Below are positions 1 through 6,665 of a DNA stretch of 8,571 bases, piece after piece. The DNA lies in NCBI GenBank assembly GCA_028717305.1, contig JAQUOC010000057.1, forward strand, positions 1-8,571. The letters are read 5' to 3'. The notes below the pieces were generated by a model that was given only the letters and a program-made list of their open reading frames with translations, made no database searches and was not told the DNA's origin. A program made the translations under genes and the position numbers. The stretch is from Dehalococcoidales bacterium (GTDB lineage Bacteria; Chloroflexota; Dehalococcoidia; Dehalococcoidales; UBA5760). Position 1 is the stretch's first letter. Every line of letters starts with the position of its first letter.

Positions 1-281
1 TCATTAATAATACCCAGTTCCCGGTTGCGTTGTAGGTTCTCCTCTTGAATCCTCTTAATGAGACTGAAGACAACCATGTAGAAGAAGACAGCAAAGATTA
101 CGACTGGAGTAAAAAATAGGCTGGATGTAATCGCGGAGCGAGTCCCCTCGAATATTGATGGTCTAAATAACTCGAAAAGCAGAACGAACAGGGCCGGAGA
201 GGCGGCGACAACAATTTTGAGAATCCTGAGATTCCGAGGATTGTCAGGCAAGAAAGCGAATTTATCGAAAGTCCGACGCAT
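1..281 (-). CDS. Partial two-TM membrane protein, probably the N-terminus of a sensor histidine kinase
   Basis: An open frame starts at ATG 281-279 and runs off the left edge after 93 codons. The start has GGGAG six bases upstream and a promoter 49 bases further up. The short basic N-terminus (MRRTFDKFAF) is followed by a hydrophobic stretch at about residues 22-39, a short loop, and a second at about 55-76. A charged, coiled-coil-like segment (KRIQEENLQRNRELGIIN) then reaches the edge. Two TM helices with a short loop followed by a helical linker is the usual entry to a GAF, HAMP or dimerisation module of bacterial sensor kinases, and the ending before the edge resembles the run-in to a GAF domain. 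No catalytic part is visible, so a diguanylate cyclase or another two-TM signalling protein is equally possible. Confidence is high that it is a gene and moderate for the class. Confidence 0.6.
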   Translation of the reverse strand, partial: MRRTFDKFAFLPDNPRNLRILKIVVAASPALFVLLFELFRPSIFEGTRSAITSSLFFTPVVIFAVFFYMVVFSLIKRIQEENLQRNRELGIIN

Positions 282-329
282 TATGATCTCCCGAGGTATC
301 GTGAAATAGTGAAAACTAGATACAGCCAT

Positions 330-358
330 ATCCTACTGCTTTGTTCCATCTCAGTCAA
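330..358 (-). promoter_or_regulatory. Sigma70-like promoter of the left-edge membrane protein
   Basis: On the minus strand TTGACT (353-358) is separated by exactly 17 bases from TAGGAT (330-335). Five of six bases match the -35 consensus and four of six the -10. Transcription would start near 323, giving a leader of about 40 bases before ATG 281. The site lies just after the stop of the doubtful small ORF at 364-579, so the membrane protein gene need not be co-transcribed with it. Confidence 0.55.
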
Positions 359-363
359 TTACT

Positions 364-579
364 TTAAGCAAACAGTTCTTCTTCTATGAGTCCTAGTCTG
401 ATCGGATCTTGCTCAAACGCCTTTGCTGTCTGAGCTATCCAGACTATATCCTCAGATCTCGTCCCGACTTCCTGCCACTTCAACCACTCCTCATTCATAA
501 TACTGAAAAAGATGGCTCTCACACAGTAATTTATATTATGCAAATTTTCCCCATTATTCCACAATTGAGTATCAAACAT
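364..579 (-). CDS. Doubtful 71-residue ORF, possibly the remnant of a larger gene
   Basis: This ORF starts at ATG 579-577 and ends with TAA at 366-364. The product is acidic at its C-terminus, has three Trp residues, and has a natural-looking composition in its second half (NEEWLKWQEVGTRSEDIVW, then KAFEQDPIRLGLIEEELFA). I do not recognise a family. There is no Shine-Dalgarno at a useful distance: GGAGGA at 598-603 lies 18 bases before the ATG. The same frame continues upstream through one TAA (591-589) into another open stretch that begins with ATG 630 and reads MNRISIVGHGGAK. It may therefore be the tail of a decayed gene, a small orphan protein, or chance. The overlapping plus-strand ORF (409-645) looks less protein-like. 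Confidence 0.3.
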   Translation of the reverse strand: MFDTQLWNNGENLHNINYCVRAIFFSIMNEEWLKWQEVGTRSEDIVWIAQTAKAFEQDPIRLGLIEEELFA

Positions 580-721
580 TTCTCGGAATTATTTAGCTCC
601 TCCATGTCCGACGATACTTATTCTATTCATTGGTCTCTGGTTTAAGAAAAATTGCGAGTTGTGTCGTAATATCCGACTGTTAGTTGATCATAGCAGGAAG
701 CTGTGAGGTATCGTGGCTGTC

Positions 722-730
722 TGATATAAT
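722..730 (+). promoter_or_regulatory. Possible extended -10 promoter for the SDR gene
   Basis: TGATATAAT at 722-730 is a perfect extended -10 (TG, one base, TATAAT). No good -35 lies 16-18 bases upstream, as expected where an extended -10 is used. If active, it would give the SDR mRNA a leader of about 190 bases that contains the hairpin at 834-858. A weaker alternative is TAATAT at 896-901, but this would start transcription very near the Shine-Dalgarno. Confidence 0.35.
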
Positions 731-833
731 TGTCTCTGAGACCGGCTGTTGAAATTGGTGCCTCTCGTTGGTATTCTAGGTGAAGTAGGGGATAGGATGA
801 CTGCTGACAGCGACAAGAGGATGCTCTAAATTA

Positions 834-858
834 CCCGGGTTTAGCTCAGAAACCCGGG
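834..858. repeat. Perfect 9-bp inverted repeat, CCCGGGTTT / AAACCCGGG
   Basis: The arms at 834-842 and 850-858 are exact reverse complements around a 7-base loop (843-849). Each arm also contains the palindrome CCCGGG. No T-run follows on either strand, which argues against an intrinsic terminator. The position, about 70 bases before the SDR start, fits an operator for a dimeric regulator or a leader hairpin. Confidence 0.5.
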
Positions 859-928
859 AGAGTCTAAATATAAAACGATTTCCGAGTTAGCTCTTTAATA
901 TTAATAAAATAAGGAGGTACTACAAAAG

Positions 929-1708
929 ATGGGAAGACTGGATGGTAAGGTAGCCCTGATCACCGGAGGTGCCTGCGGCATAGGTGGGGGGCATTCCGAG
1001 CTGTTTGCCCGGGAGGGGGCTAAGGTCATCGTTACTACCAGGAAGAAGGTGGATGAGGGAACAGCGCTGGCAGAGCGTATCAAAAAGCAAGGCGGGGAGG
1101 CCATCTTTCTCAGACTCGATACCACCAGCGAGGACGACTGGAAAAAGGTGCTCGGTGAGGTTGTTAAAAAATATGGCAAACTTAACATCCTGGTGAACAA
1201 TGCCGGTGTTTCACTGGCGAAAACGATAGAAGAGACCTCTCTTGATGAATGGAACTGGATAATGAATATCAACGCGACCGGGGTGTTCCTGGGTTGCAAA
1301 TACGGCATTGAGGTTATGAAGAAGAACGGGGAACCATGCTCGATAGTGAACATCTCGTCCATCGATGCCATGATCGGTGAAGCCGGCTTGCCTGCCTACT
1401 GCGCCTCGAAAGGGGCGGTTAGGGCAATGACCAAATCGGTGGCCTTGTCCTGTGCTGAAGCCGGATATAATATTCGGGTCAATTCCGTCCATCCCGGTCT
1501 GATCCACACCGAGCTAACCGATAAAGAGGCTAAAGACTACGGAATCTCGTTCAACCAGTACAACAAGCTGTTTACCGAAGCGACTCCGCTAGGCCACATC
1601 GGCGAACCGATTGATATTGCCTACGCGAGTTTGTATCTCGCTTCTGACGAGTCCAGATGGGTTACCGGGTCGGAGTATGTCGTCGATGGCGGGTACGTGG
1701 CCAGATAG
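929..1708 (+). CDS. Short-chain dehydrogenase/reductase (classical SDR)
   Basis: This 259-residue protein has the length and all core motifs of a classical SDR, a cytoplasmic NAD(P)-dependent oxidoreductase acting on alcohol/carbonyl groups. The Rossmann motif TGGACGIG is at residues 12-19, NNAG at 90-93, the catalytic Asn at 115 (INATG), Ser144 (NISS), Tyr157 and Lys161 (YCASK), and PG at 189-190. The C-terminus has the usual TGSEYVVDGGY. After strand beta2 the sequence is VTTRKK, without the Asp that marks NAD enzymes and with basic residues, so NADP(H) is more likely (inference). GGGHSELF after the glycine motif is unusual, since most relatives have residues such as RAT there. The start is fixed by AAGGAGGT at 911-918, ten bases before ATG. 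The substrate cannot be told; such proteins are often labelled glucose 1-dehydrogenase or FabG-like without proof. The gene stands alone, convergent with the ABC operon. Confidence 0.93.
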   Translation: MGRLDGKVALITGGACGIGGGHSELFAREGAKVIVTTRKKVDEGTALAERIKKQGGEAIFLRLDTTSEDDWKKVLGEVVKKYGKLNILVNNAGVSLAKTIEETSLDEWNWIMNINATGVFLGCKYGIEVMKKNGEPCSIVNISSIDAMIGEAGLPAYCASKGAVRAMTKSVALSCAEAGYNIRVNSVHPGLIHTELTDKEAKDYGISFNQYNKLFTEATPLGHIGEPIDIAYASLYLASDESRWVTGSEYVVDGGYVAR

Positions 1709-1750
1709 AGACGGATTACTTTCAGGCCTGGAATTCGGGAGTGGCTTCTT

Positions 1751-1787
1751 TAGCCAGAGAGGGGGTTCTTCTTGTCCCTCTGGGCTA
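1751..1787. terminator. Possible bidirectional terminator hairpin between convergent genes
   Basis: The arms TAGCC (1751-1755) plus AGAGGG (1758-1763) pair with CCCTCT (1776-1781) plus GGCTA (1783-1787). A small internal mismatch separates the two helices and the loop is 12 bases. The right arm overlaps the TAG stop of the ABC permease (1785-1787), and the hairpin lies 42 bases after the SDR stop. No clear T-run follows on either strand, so termination is inferred mainly from position. Confidence 0.35.
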
Positions 1788-2999
1788 GCCGCTCCTGAGG
1801 TTTCGCATAATCTCCCCGAAGCTTGGCCTCTTGCCGTACATCAGCACGTAGGTCCTCAGCAGCTTCGCTGCCAGCATGAGCCCACCGATAATGCACAAGA
1901 CCAGCACCGCGATGCTGGCAGCAAGTTGCCACGTGGGAACACCGGTCAGACCGAGCCGCAGCATTACCATCACCGGCGCCGAGAAGGGGAAGATGCTGAG
2001 AACGACCCAGGCCGGACTGTTCGGGGCCAGCATTATTAAAGACCAGATCCAGAAAGGAGCAATTACCCAGAGGGTGAATATCGAGGCGAGTGTCTGCCCT
2101 TCCCGTACGCTGGTGCTGACGGCGGCGATACCAATCGAAAGGACAGCGAACAACAAATAGCCCAGGACGAAATATAGTATGGCCAGACTGATGAGTCCGG
2201 GTGGTATCTGTATCGTACTGAAGAAGCCACCGACGGATGAGGAGGCCAGCTTTAGCAGTGGTGGTACCGTGGCTACCCAGATAGCTACCTGTATCAGACC
2301 GGCGCTTCCGATTCCCATTACCTTCCCGGTGACCAGTTGCCGGGTCGATACCGATGATAATAGTATCTCCATGAGGCGGTTTTCCTTCTCGGCGGCCAGT
2401 CCCTGCAGCAAGTAGGAGGAGGAGAAAGTAAGAGATACTGCTAACATAACGCCGACGATGATGGGAATAACCAGGTTCCCCGGTCCGCCTTGCTCTGGAG
2501 CCACGGCACCTGTTGCTGTCAATGTTATGGTAACCAGGGTCAGCGGTTCTTCGACTCTGGTGACCGTAGTCTCGGGCACCTTCCCGGACAGAAGGTTACT
2601 GGAGATGAAATTCTTAATCGCGGTGGTGGTGGCTGCCGGTGGCATAAGCTCTCTCTGCGTGGTGTAACGTCTGATCAGCCCCGTCGAGACGAAATCCTCG
2701 GGAATCACGAAGTATTCCCCGATATCTTTGTCGACCAAAGCCTGGGTGGCGGCTTCCGGTGTGTCGAATGGGATAAAGTCCAGATTTCCCTGGGTGGTAA
2801 ACTGCTCAAATCCGCCGGCTTCATCAACATAGCCGATTCCGGTCGCTTCCGCCGGCGGCTCGCTGATCCCTGATATAGCATGGGAGACCCCGATGGCAAG
2901 GAGGGCGACCAGGGGCGGGACGATGGTCAGGATAATGAAGCCGGTCCTCCCGACCGTCTGCCGGAACTCATGCTTGAATATCAGAAGAACCCTATTCAT
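1785..2999 (-). CDS. ABC-2 type transporter permease (NatB-like)
   Basis: This 404-residue inner-membrane protein is the membrane half of an ABC exporter. A cytoplasmic start (NRVLLIFKHEFRQTV) leads into TM1 at about 20-42. A large extracytoplasmic domain spans about 43-173, followed by TM helices at about 175-197, 225-248, 268-292, 303-325 and 358-380; a further hydrophobic stretch lies at about 330-348. The segment EKENRLMEILLSS (204-216) between the second and third helices is the typical coupling motif of the ABC-2/NatB family, which contacts the ATPase. The gene starts inside the end of the ATPase gene: its ATG (2999-2997) precedes the ATPase TAG (2994-2992), so the genes overlap by 8 bases and are probably translationally coupled. 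Only a loose Shine-Dalgarno (AAAGGTGG, rather far) precedes the ATG. Family members export sodium, drugs, lantibiotics or other substrates. The substrate here is unknown. Confidence 0.92.
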   Translation of the reverse strand: MNRVLLIFKHEFRQTVGRTGFIILTIVPPLVALLAIGVSHAISGISEPPAEATGIGYVDEAGGFEQFTTQGNLDFIPFDTPEAATQALVDKDIGEYFVIPEDFVSTGLIRRYTTQRELMPPAATTTAIKNFISSNLLSGKVPETTVTRVEEPLTLVTITLTATGAVAPEQGGPGNLVIPIIVGVMLAVSLTFSSSYLLQGLAAEKENRLMEILLSSVSTRQLVTGKVMGIGSAGLIQVAIWVATVPPLLKLASSSVGGFFSTIQIPPGLISLAILYFVLGYLLFAVLSIGIAAVSTSVREGQTLASIFTLWVIAPFWIWSLIMLAPNSPAWVVLSIFPFSAPVMVMLRLGLTGVPTWQLAASIAVLVLCIIGGLMLAAKLLRTYVLMYGKRPSFGEIMRNLRSG

Positions 3000-3888
3000 G
3001 GTTTTTACCCGCCACCTTTACGAATATCTCATTCAGTGAAGGGGTGGCAACCTCGAATCGGTTGATGACGATACCGGCGCTTACCAGTTGTTCCAACACC
3101 TGCCGGGGGGTGGCATCTTCTTCAAGGACAAGCTCAACATAGTTTTTGGTGGTACGCTTTTCGATTACTCCCGCTATCTGCCCCAGCTCACCGTTGAAAT
3201 CGATGATAACCGAGTTGCTTCGATATTTTGCTTTGATTTCCGAGAGTCTGCCGTAGAGAACGGCATGGCCGCCGTCTATCATCAATATGCGGTCACAGAG
3301 TTCTTCCACCTGATTCATCTGGTGCGTGCTCAGAATTACGGCTTTGCCCTGATTTCTCAGGTTAATCAGCATCTTTTTCAATATTTCGGTGTTGACCGGG
3401 TCGAGGCCACTAAAGGGTTCATCCATGACGATCAGTTCCGGGTTATGGATAATGGTAATGATGAACTGGATAATCTGTCCCATGCCCTTGCTCAGCTCCT
3501 CGATCCTCTTTCTGCTGTGAGTAAGCATCCCTGTCTCGCTGAGCAGTTCGTTGGCTCTCTGTTCGGCCAGCCGTTCGTCCATACCCTTGAGCGAGGCCAG
3601 ATAGACGATGGAGTCCATTACCGTCAGCTTCCGGTACAGTCCCCTTTCCTCAGGCAAGTAGCCGAGCCGGTGTTTGTTTGCTTCACTCAGCTTCTCGCCG
3701 AGAATTTTCACAGTGCCTGAGTCTGGCTTGACTATGTCCATCATCATCCTGATGGTGGTAGTCTTGCCGGCGCCGTTGGGGCCGATTAGGCCGAATACCT
3801 CATTCCGGGATACGAAGAAGGACAGGTCGTCAACGGCGACCTTATCCCGGTATGACTTGAATACGTGACTGACTTCAACTGCGGGCAT
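2992..3888 (-). CDS. ABC transporter ATP-binding protein (NatA-like, with DUF4162-type C-terminus)
   Basis: This is the cytoplasmic ATPase partner of the adjoining permease. I prefer the start at 3888 (298 residues, MPAVEVSHVFKSY), because AAGGG lies about seven bases upstream. The longer frame from ATG 3915 (307 residues) lacks a Shine-Dalgarno. Numbered from the longer form, Walker A GPNGAGKT is at 45-52, Walker B LIVMDEP at 161-167, the D-loop SGLDP at 169-173 and the H-loop His at 198 (STHQM). The Q-loop region reads GYLPEERGLY, without the usual Gln, as in many NatA-type proteins with a DUF4162 tail. The signature loop is LSKGMGQ (141-147) instead of LSGGQ; relatives usually have LSKGNQQ or LSKGMQQ, so the Gly at 146 is unusual. 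Residues after about 225 form the C-terminal regulatory domain. The gene is first in the operon and overlaps the permease by 8 bases. Confidence 0.93.
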   Translation of the reverse strand: MPAVEVSHVFKSYRDKVAVDDLSFFVSRNEVFGLIGPNGAGKTTTIRMMMDIVKPDSGTVKILGEKLSEANKHRLGYLPEERGLYRKLTVMDSIVYLASLKGMDERLAEQRANELLSETGMLTHSRKRIEELSKGMGQIIQFIITIIHNPELIVMDEPFSGLDPVNTEILKKMLINLRNQGKAVILSTHQMNQVEELCDRILMIDGGHAVLYGRLSEIKAKYRSNSVIIDFNGELGQIAGVIEKRTTKNYVELVLEEDATPRQVLEQLVSAGIVINRFEVATPSLNEIFVKVAGKNHE

Positions 3889-3939
3889 ATTAGAGCCCTT
3901 TTGGGTTTCTAACATATCATTTTGTCGGCGGTGTTGCCT

Positions 3940-4008
3940 ACCCGGTCACCCGGTTATACAAACCGGTGTTACTGTTTTTTGCCTGCATTTTTTCGAGTTT
4001 ACCCGGCG
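3940..4008. repeat. ACCCGG repeats and hairpin upstream of the ABC operon
   Basis: In the 132 bases between the C11 protease stop and the ABC start, ACCCGG occurs at 3940, 3948 (a direct tandem, ACCCGGTC then ACCCGGTT) and 4001. CCGGTT (3950-3955) pairs with AACCGG (3961-3966) across a 5-base loop, and the stem extends by two pairs past a bulged C at 3949. On the plus strand T6 follows at 3975-3980, which is terminator-like, but no plus-strand gene ends here. On the minus strand it sits where the ABC promoter or operator would be; TGTATAAC overlaps it as a weak -10. Its role is uncertain. Confidence 0.35.
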
Positions 4009-4020
4009 TTAACAGGTGTT

Positions 4021-6483
4021 TTATTTAACGTTAATTCGTGTCATGGCTTGTTGCTGATTACCGTCCAGGTCCTCAACGACAAAGCCGACCGCGTATTCGC
4101 CTACAGCCGCGTCAAATGTCTCCCAGGTGAACATCTCGCTGCCAAAGGTTAACGTGCTTCCCTGCTGCGAAGCAGTATCGAGCACCTCGCCACTCTGGTC
4201 CAGGTCAAGCCAGGTCTCTAGCACAGTGAAGGTATCACCGGCACTTGGAGTTATCTCGCGTGGAGCACTGGCCTCCCTTTCGCCGGTGAAACCGAACACC
4301 TGGCGCAGTACGCCGTTGACGAAGTACAAGCGGGCCGCACGTTGCTCGTCTCCGTCGCTATAGGTATAGATCCCGTCAACCACGTATACTGCCTCTTCAA
4401 AGCTTCGTCCGTAACTTTCCGGTTTGAACAAGGCTGGAATAGAGGTTGTTCCGTTACTGATGGCAAAAACGACCGGCTCCCATGTGAACTGCAGGGTAAA
4501 ATCGCCCTCACCCCAGTCGGGATAATAGACCCCGTTCACTTGTCTCGTTTCCGGACTTTCCAGGTAGTCCTGATCGGCTACGAAGATAGAGTTAGCCTGC
4601 CGGTCATAGAAACCGACAAAAAGGTAGATGTACCCGATGTTCTCTCCACTGATATCGGCAGATAGTGTTACCGGTTGGCCGGGGGCAGCTTCCGAGCTGG
4701 AAGCAGCTACCGGCGAGATGGTGATGCCACCTGCGGCAGGAGCTCTTATGGATCCTGTGGGTGGTACTACCGCCTGGGTATCGGTTTGAGAGAACTGGTT
4801 ACCGGTGTAATGATAGGCTAAAAAATCGTCCCAGAGCGACTGCTTCGCAAAACGGCCGGCGATGGCCGTGTACGACTCGGCCCCGGCAGCCGCATTCCGA
4901 TATAGCTCGGAGTTGGGGAAATAAATGGCGATTCCGGTAGCGCCCGGTTTTTGGACCCCATGCTTCTCTGCAATGACGGTCTTATCGATAGCAGCTAGTA
5001 CTGCATCAACTGCCTGATTAATCCTGGTGTTGCCGGCCTTCTGCTTGACTATTTCCAGGAAGTTACCCAGATCGATGAATGAAGGAGAAACGTCACTGCC
5101 AAAGATGCTGGTGAAGCTCTGGGAGTAGGTACGGCTGCTGGCTATTGCCCGCTGGTCGGCTTCCTGTAGAGCAAATACCAGCCCGTTCAGGCTTTCGTTG
5201 AGTAGACCGATCTGACTCAGGTCTACCGCACCAAGCGTGCTGCTGCGGCCGATTTCGCGAGCCATCTGTGCCGGATTAGTGCCTCCGGAAGGGCCGAACA
5301 GTCCTCCGAATGGTGAGCCCTGGCTAAGAAAGTTTCCCCGGGCGCTGCTGTCGAGGATGCTCTGGTCATCTTCGATATAGCTTTTCACCACTAATTGACA
5401 GAGCTCGGCCCCGTTCATATCCGGGTTCTGGTTAAGCGCCTGCAGGAAGCTGGTGTAGGCCCACCCGAGAGCCGGTTCGACTTCCTCGGAGGCCACCGCA
5501 TAGCGGGCATGAGGTTCCAAGGTAGTGAAGACCTCTAGTTGGCCCATCAAGCAGGCATCCATGCCGATGAGCTCAAACTTGTCGAGGTCGGTATTGGCGC
5601 GGATCAGACTGAGTGCGTCATCGATCTCATGAAGATAAAGCTCATCACCTAATAAAGAAGCTAACGGGATGTCTGGGTCCCCGGTGCCTTTAGGATTAGC
5701 GTCACTCCATCCCCCCGGCCAGCCCATACCATGATCGGAGAGAATCAAGACATACTTATCAGACGGATAGGTCTTGATGGCCCAAGTGGCAAAGTCGACC
5801 AGTGTCTTACCGTCAGACATGTTTACTTCACCCGGTTCAGCGACTTGCTGTGAGCCTAACTGACTTAGGTTATCATCCCGGCTGATCAGGAAACGTTTTG
5901 TCCCCGTCCAGTCCCCATCGCCGGTGTAGCCTCCACTGTAACGATCCAACTGTGATACTATCCTGACCCGGCTGGACGAGCCGGCTTTTTCGGCCTCGTT
6001 TGTGTCCAGACAAATGTCCTTTTCCAGTATCTTGTCGTCAGCGTCCTGGTAGAGCATCACCAGCCAGGTCTGATCAGGCTCGGTACCCCCGTGAATAATC
6101 GAGGTATCAGGGTAGTTGCTGACAAAGCCACCGGCAGCGGGCAGGTCAGTAATCTGGCTGTTGCCGGATTCCGTAGGTAGAGTGGTCATCCCATTATCGC
6201 TAAAATCAAGGCCACCACAGTACTGGATACCGAAGATAATAGCAAGCGCGACGACCGTCATTATGATTGAAAGTTTACTCTTGCCGCCGAAGAAAGGTAG
6301 CCCCCTGCCCCCTCCGGAGTAGGTGCCACCTCCCATATCACCACCCCCGCTACTACCGCCGTAATGACCCACCTCGCGACGCGGTGCTTCTGCTCTGTCA
6401 CGCCCACCTGATGGTGACGGACTCGGGCGTCGCCGCCGTCCTGCTGTTATCGTACGCCTCACAGGTCCCCGGTTTCCGGCCAT
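4021..6483 (-). CDS. Membrane-anchored clostripain-family (C11) cysteine peptidase
   Basis: This 820-residue protein has an Arg/Gly/Pro/Ser-rich N-terminus (1-70, predicted cytoplasmic) and one TM signal anchor (about 71-88, IIMTVVALAIIFG). The Peptidase_C11 domain follows at about 138-560, then a beta-rich, possibly Ig-like tail (about 585-820). The catalytic dyad is visible: His251 in LILSDHGMGW and Cys311 in GMDACLMG. Asp309, two residues before the Cys, fits the S1 residue that gives Arg/Lys specificity in clostripain (family knowledge). The protease would therefore act outside the cell membrane. A Gly/Ser/Pro-rich insert (about 380-403) separates parts of the peptidase domain. GAGG lies about ten bases before ATG 6483, and a promoter lies upstream at 6548-6576. 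The protein is much longer than minimal C11 peptidases because of the N-terminal and C-terminal additions. The ABC genes follow on the same strand after 132 bases. Its substrate is unknown. Confidence 0.92.
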   Translation of the reverse strand: MAGNRGPVRRTITAGRRRRPSPSPSGGRDRAEAPRREVGHYGGSSGGGDMGGGTYSGGGRGLPFFGGKSKLSIIMTVVALAIIFGIQYCGGLDFSDNGMTTLPTESGNSQITDLPAAGGFVSNYPDTSIIHGGTEPDQTWLVMLYQDADDKILEKDICLDTNEAEKAGSSSRVRIVSQLDRYSGGYTGDGDWTGTKRFLISRDDNLSQLGSQQVAEPGEVNMSDGKTLVDFATWAIKTYPSDKYVLILSDHGMGWPGGWSDANPKGTGDPDIPLASLLGDELYLHEIDDALSLIRANTDLDKFELIGMDACLMGQLEVFTTLEPHARYAVASEEVEPALGWAYTSFLQALNQNPDMNGAELCQLVVKSYIEDDQSILDSSARGNFLSQGSPFGGLFGPSGGTNPAQMAREIGRSSTLGAVDLSQIGLLNESLNGLVFALQEADQRAIASSRTYSQSFTSIFGSDVSPSFIDLGNFLEIVKQKAGNTRINQAVDAVLAAIDKTVIAEKHGVQKPGATGIAIYFPNSELYRNAAAGAESYTAIAGRFAKQSLWDDFLAYHYTGNQFSQTDTQAVVPPTGSIRAPAAGGITISPVAASSSEAAPGQPVTLSADISGENIGYIYLFVGFYDRQANSIFVADQDYLESPETRQVNGVYYPDWGEGDFTLQFTWEPVVFAISNGTTSIPALFKPESYGRSFEEAVYVVDGIYTYSDGDEQRAARLYFVNGVLRQVFGFTGEREASAPREITPSAGDTFTVLETWLDLDQSGEVLDTASQQGSTLTFGSEMFTWETFDAAVGEYAVGFVVEDLDGNQQQAMTRINVK

Positions 6484-6547
6484 GCGAAATTATCCTCAAC
6501 TCCCCATGGATTCCATTAGTGTGTTTCTGGAATCATCGCTGCTGCTC

Positions 6548-6576
6548 ATTATACGCCAACTTGGTATGCCGCACAA
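6548..6576 (-). promoter_or_regulatory. Probable promoter of the C11 protease gene
   Basis: On the minus strand TTGTGC (6571-6576) is followed after exactly 17 bases by a perfect TATAAT (6548-6553). Transcription would begin near 6541, leaving a leader of about 58 bases before ATG 6483. The -35 matches the consensus only in TTG, so strength may be moderate or depend on an activator. Confidence 0.5.
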
Positions 6577-6665
6577 CGGCAACATCAGTTAGTGGGTATC
6601 ACTATTAATCTGTCGATAGCCGGGGAATTGCTTTTTAGTTCCTGCTGGTTTGCCGTAATCTGTTG

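Larger units (their letters stand above)
580..928. other. Non-coding stretch upstream of the SDR gene
   Basis: No convincing gene lies between the doubtful ORF and the SDR start. The stretch holds a possible extended -10 (722-730), a perfect inverted repeat (834-858) and the SDR Shine-Dalgarno (911-918). A plus-strand frame of 29 codons between stops ends at TAA 829 (last part MTADSDKRML). It has a purine-rich GGGGATAGG directly before its ATG at 797, but it is too short to call. Confidence 0.5.

Noticed and set aside
409..645. 78-codon plus-strand ORF in the left intergenic region
   Set aside because: There is no Shine-Dalgarno, the composition looks random (Ser/Leu/Ile-rich), and it overlaps the more plausible minus-strand frame.
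901..1371. 156-codon minus-strand ORF opposite the SDR gene
   Set aside because: It is the antisense shadow of a well supported SDR. Its translation is Ser/Pro/Phe-rich with no domain, and there is no ribosome binding site.
3088..3720. 210-codon plus-strand ORF opposite the ABC ATPase
   Set aside because: Although long, it mirrors the ATPase codons. The ATPase carries all nucleotide-binding motifs, and this frame has none and no Shine-Dalgarno.
4021..6483. Lipoprotein signal at Cys89 of the C11 protease
   Set aside because: The residues before the Cys (GIQYC) do not match a lipobox, and the 70-residue leader before the hydrophobic stretch is far too long for a lipoprotein signal peptide.
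6267..6608. 113-codon plus-strand ORF across the start of the C11 protease
   Set aside because: It overlaps the protease N-terminus and the promoter region, its translation is Cys/Arg/His-rich without domain features, and it has no ribosome binding site.
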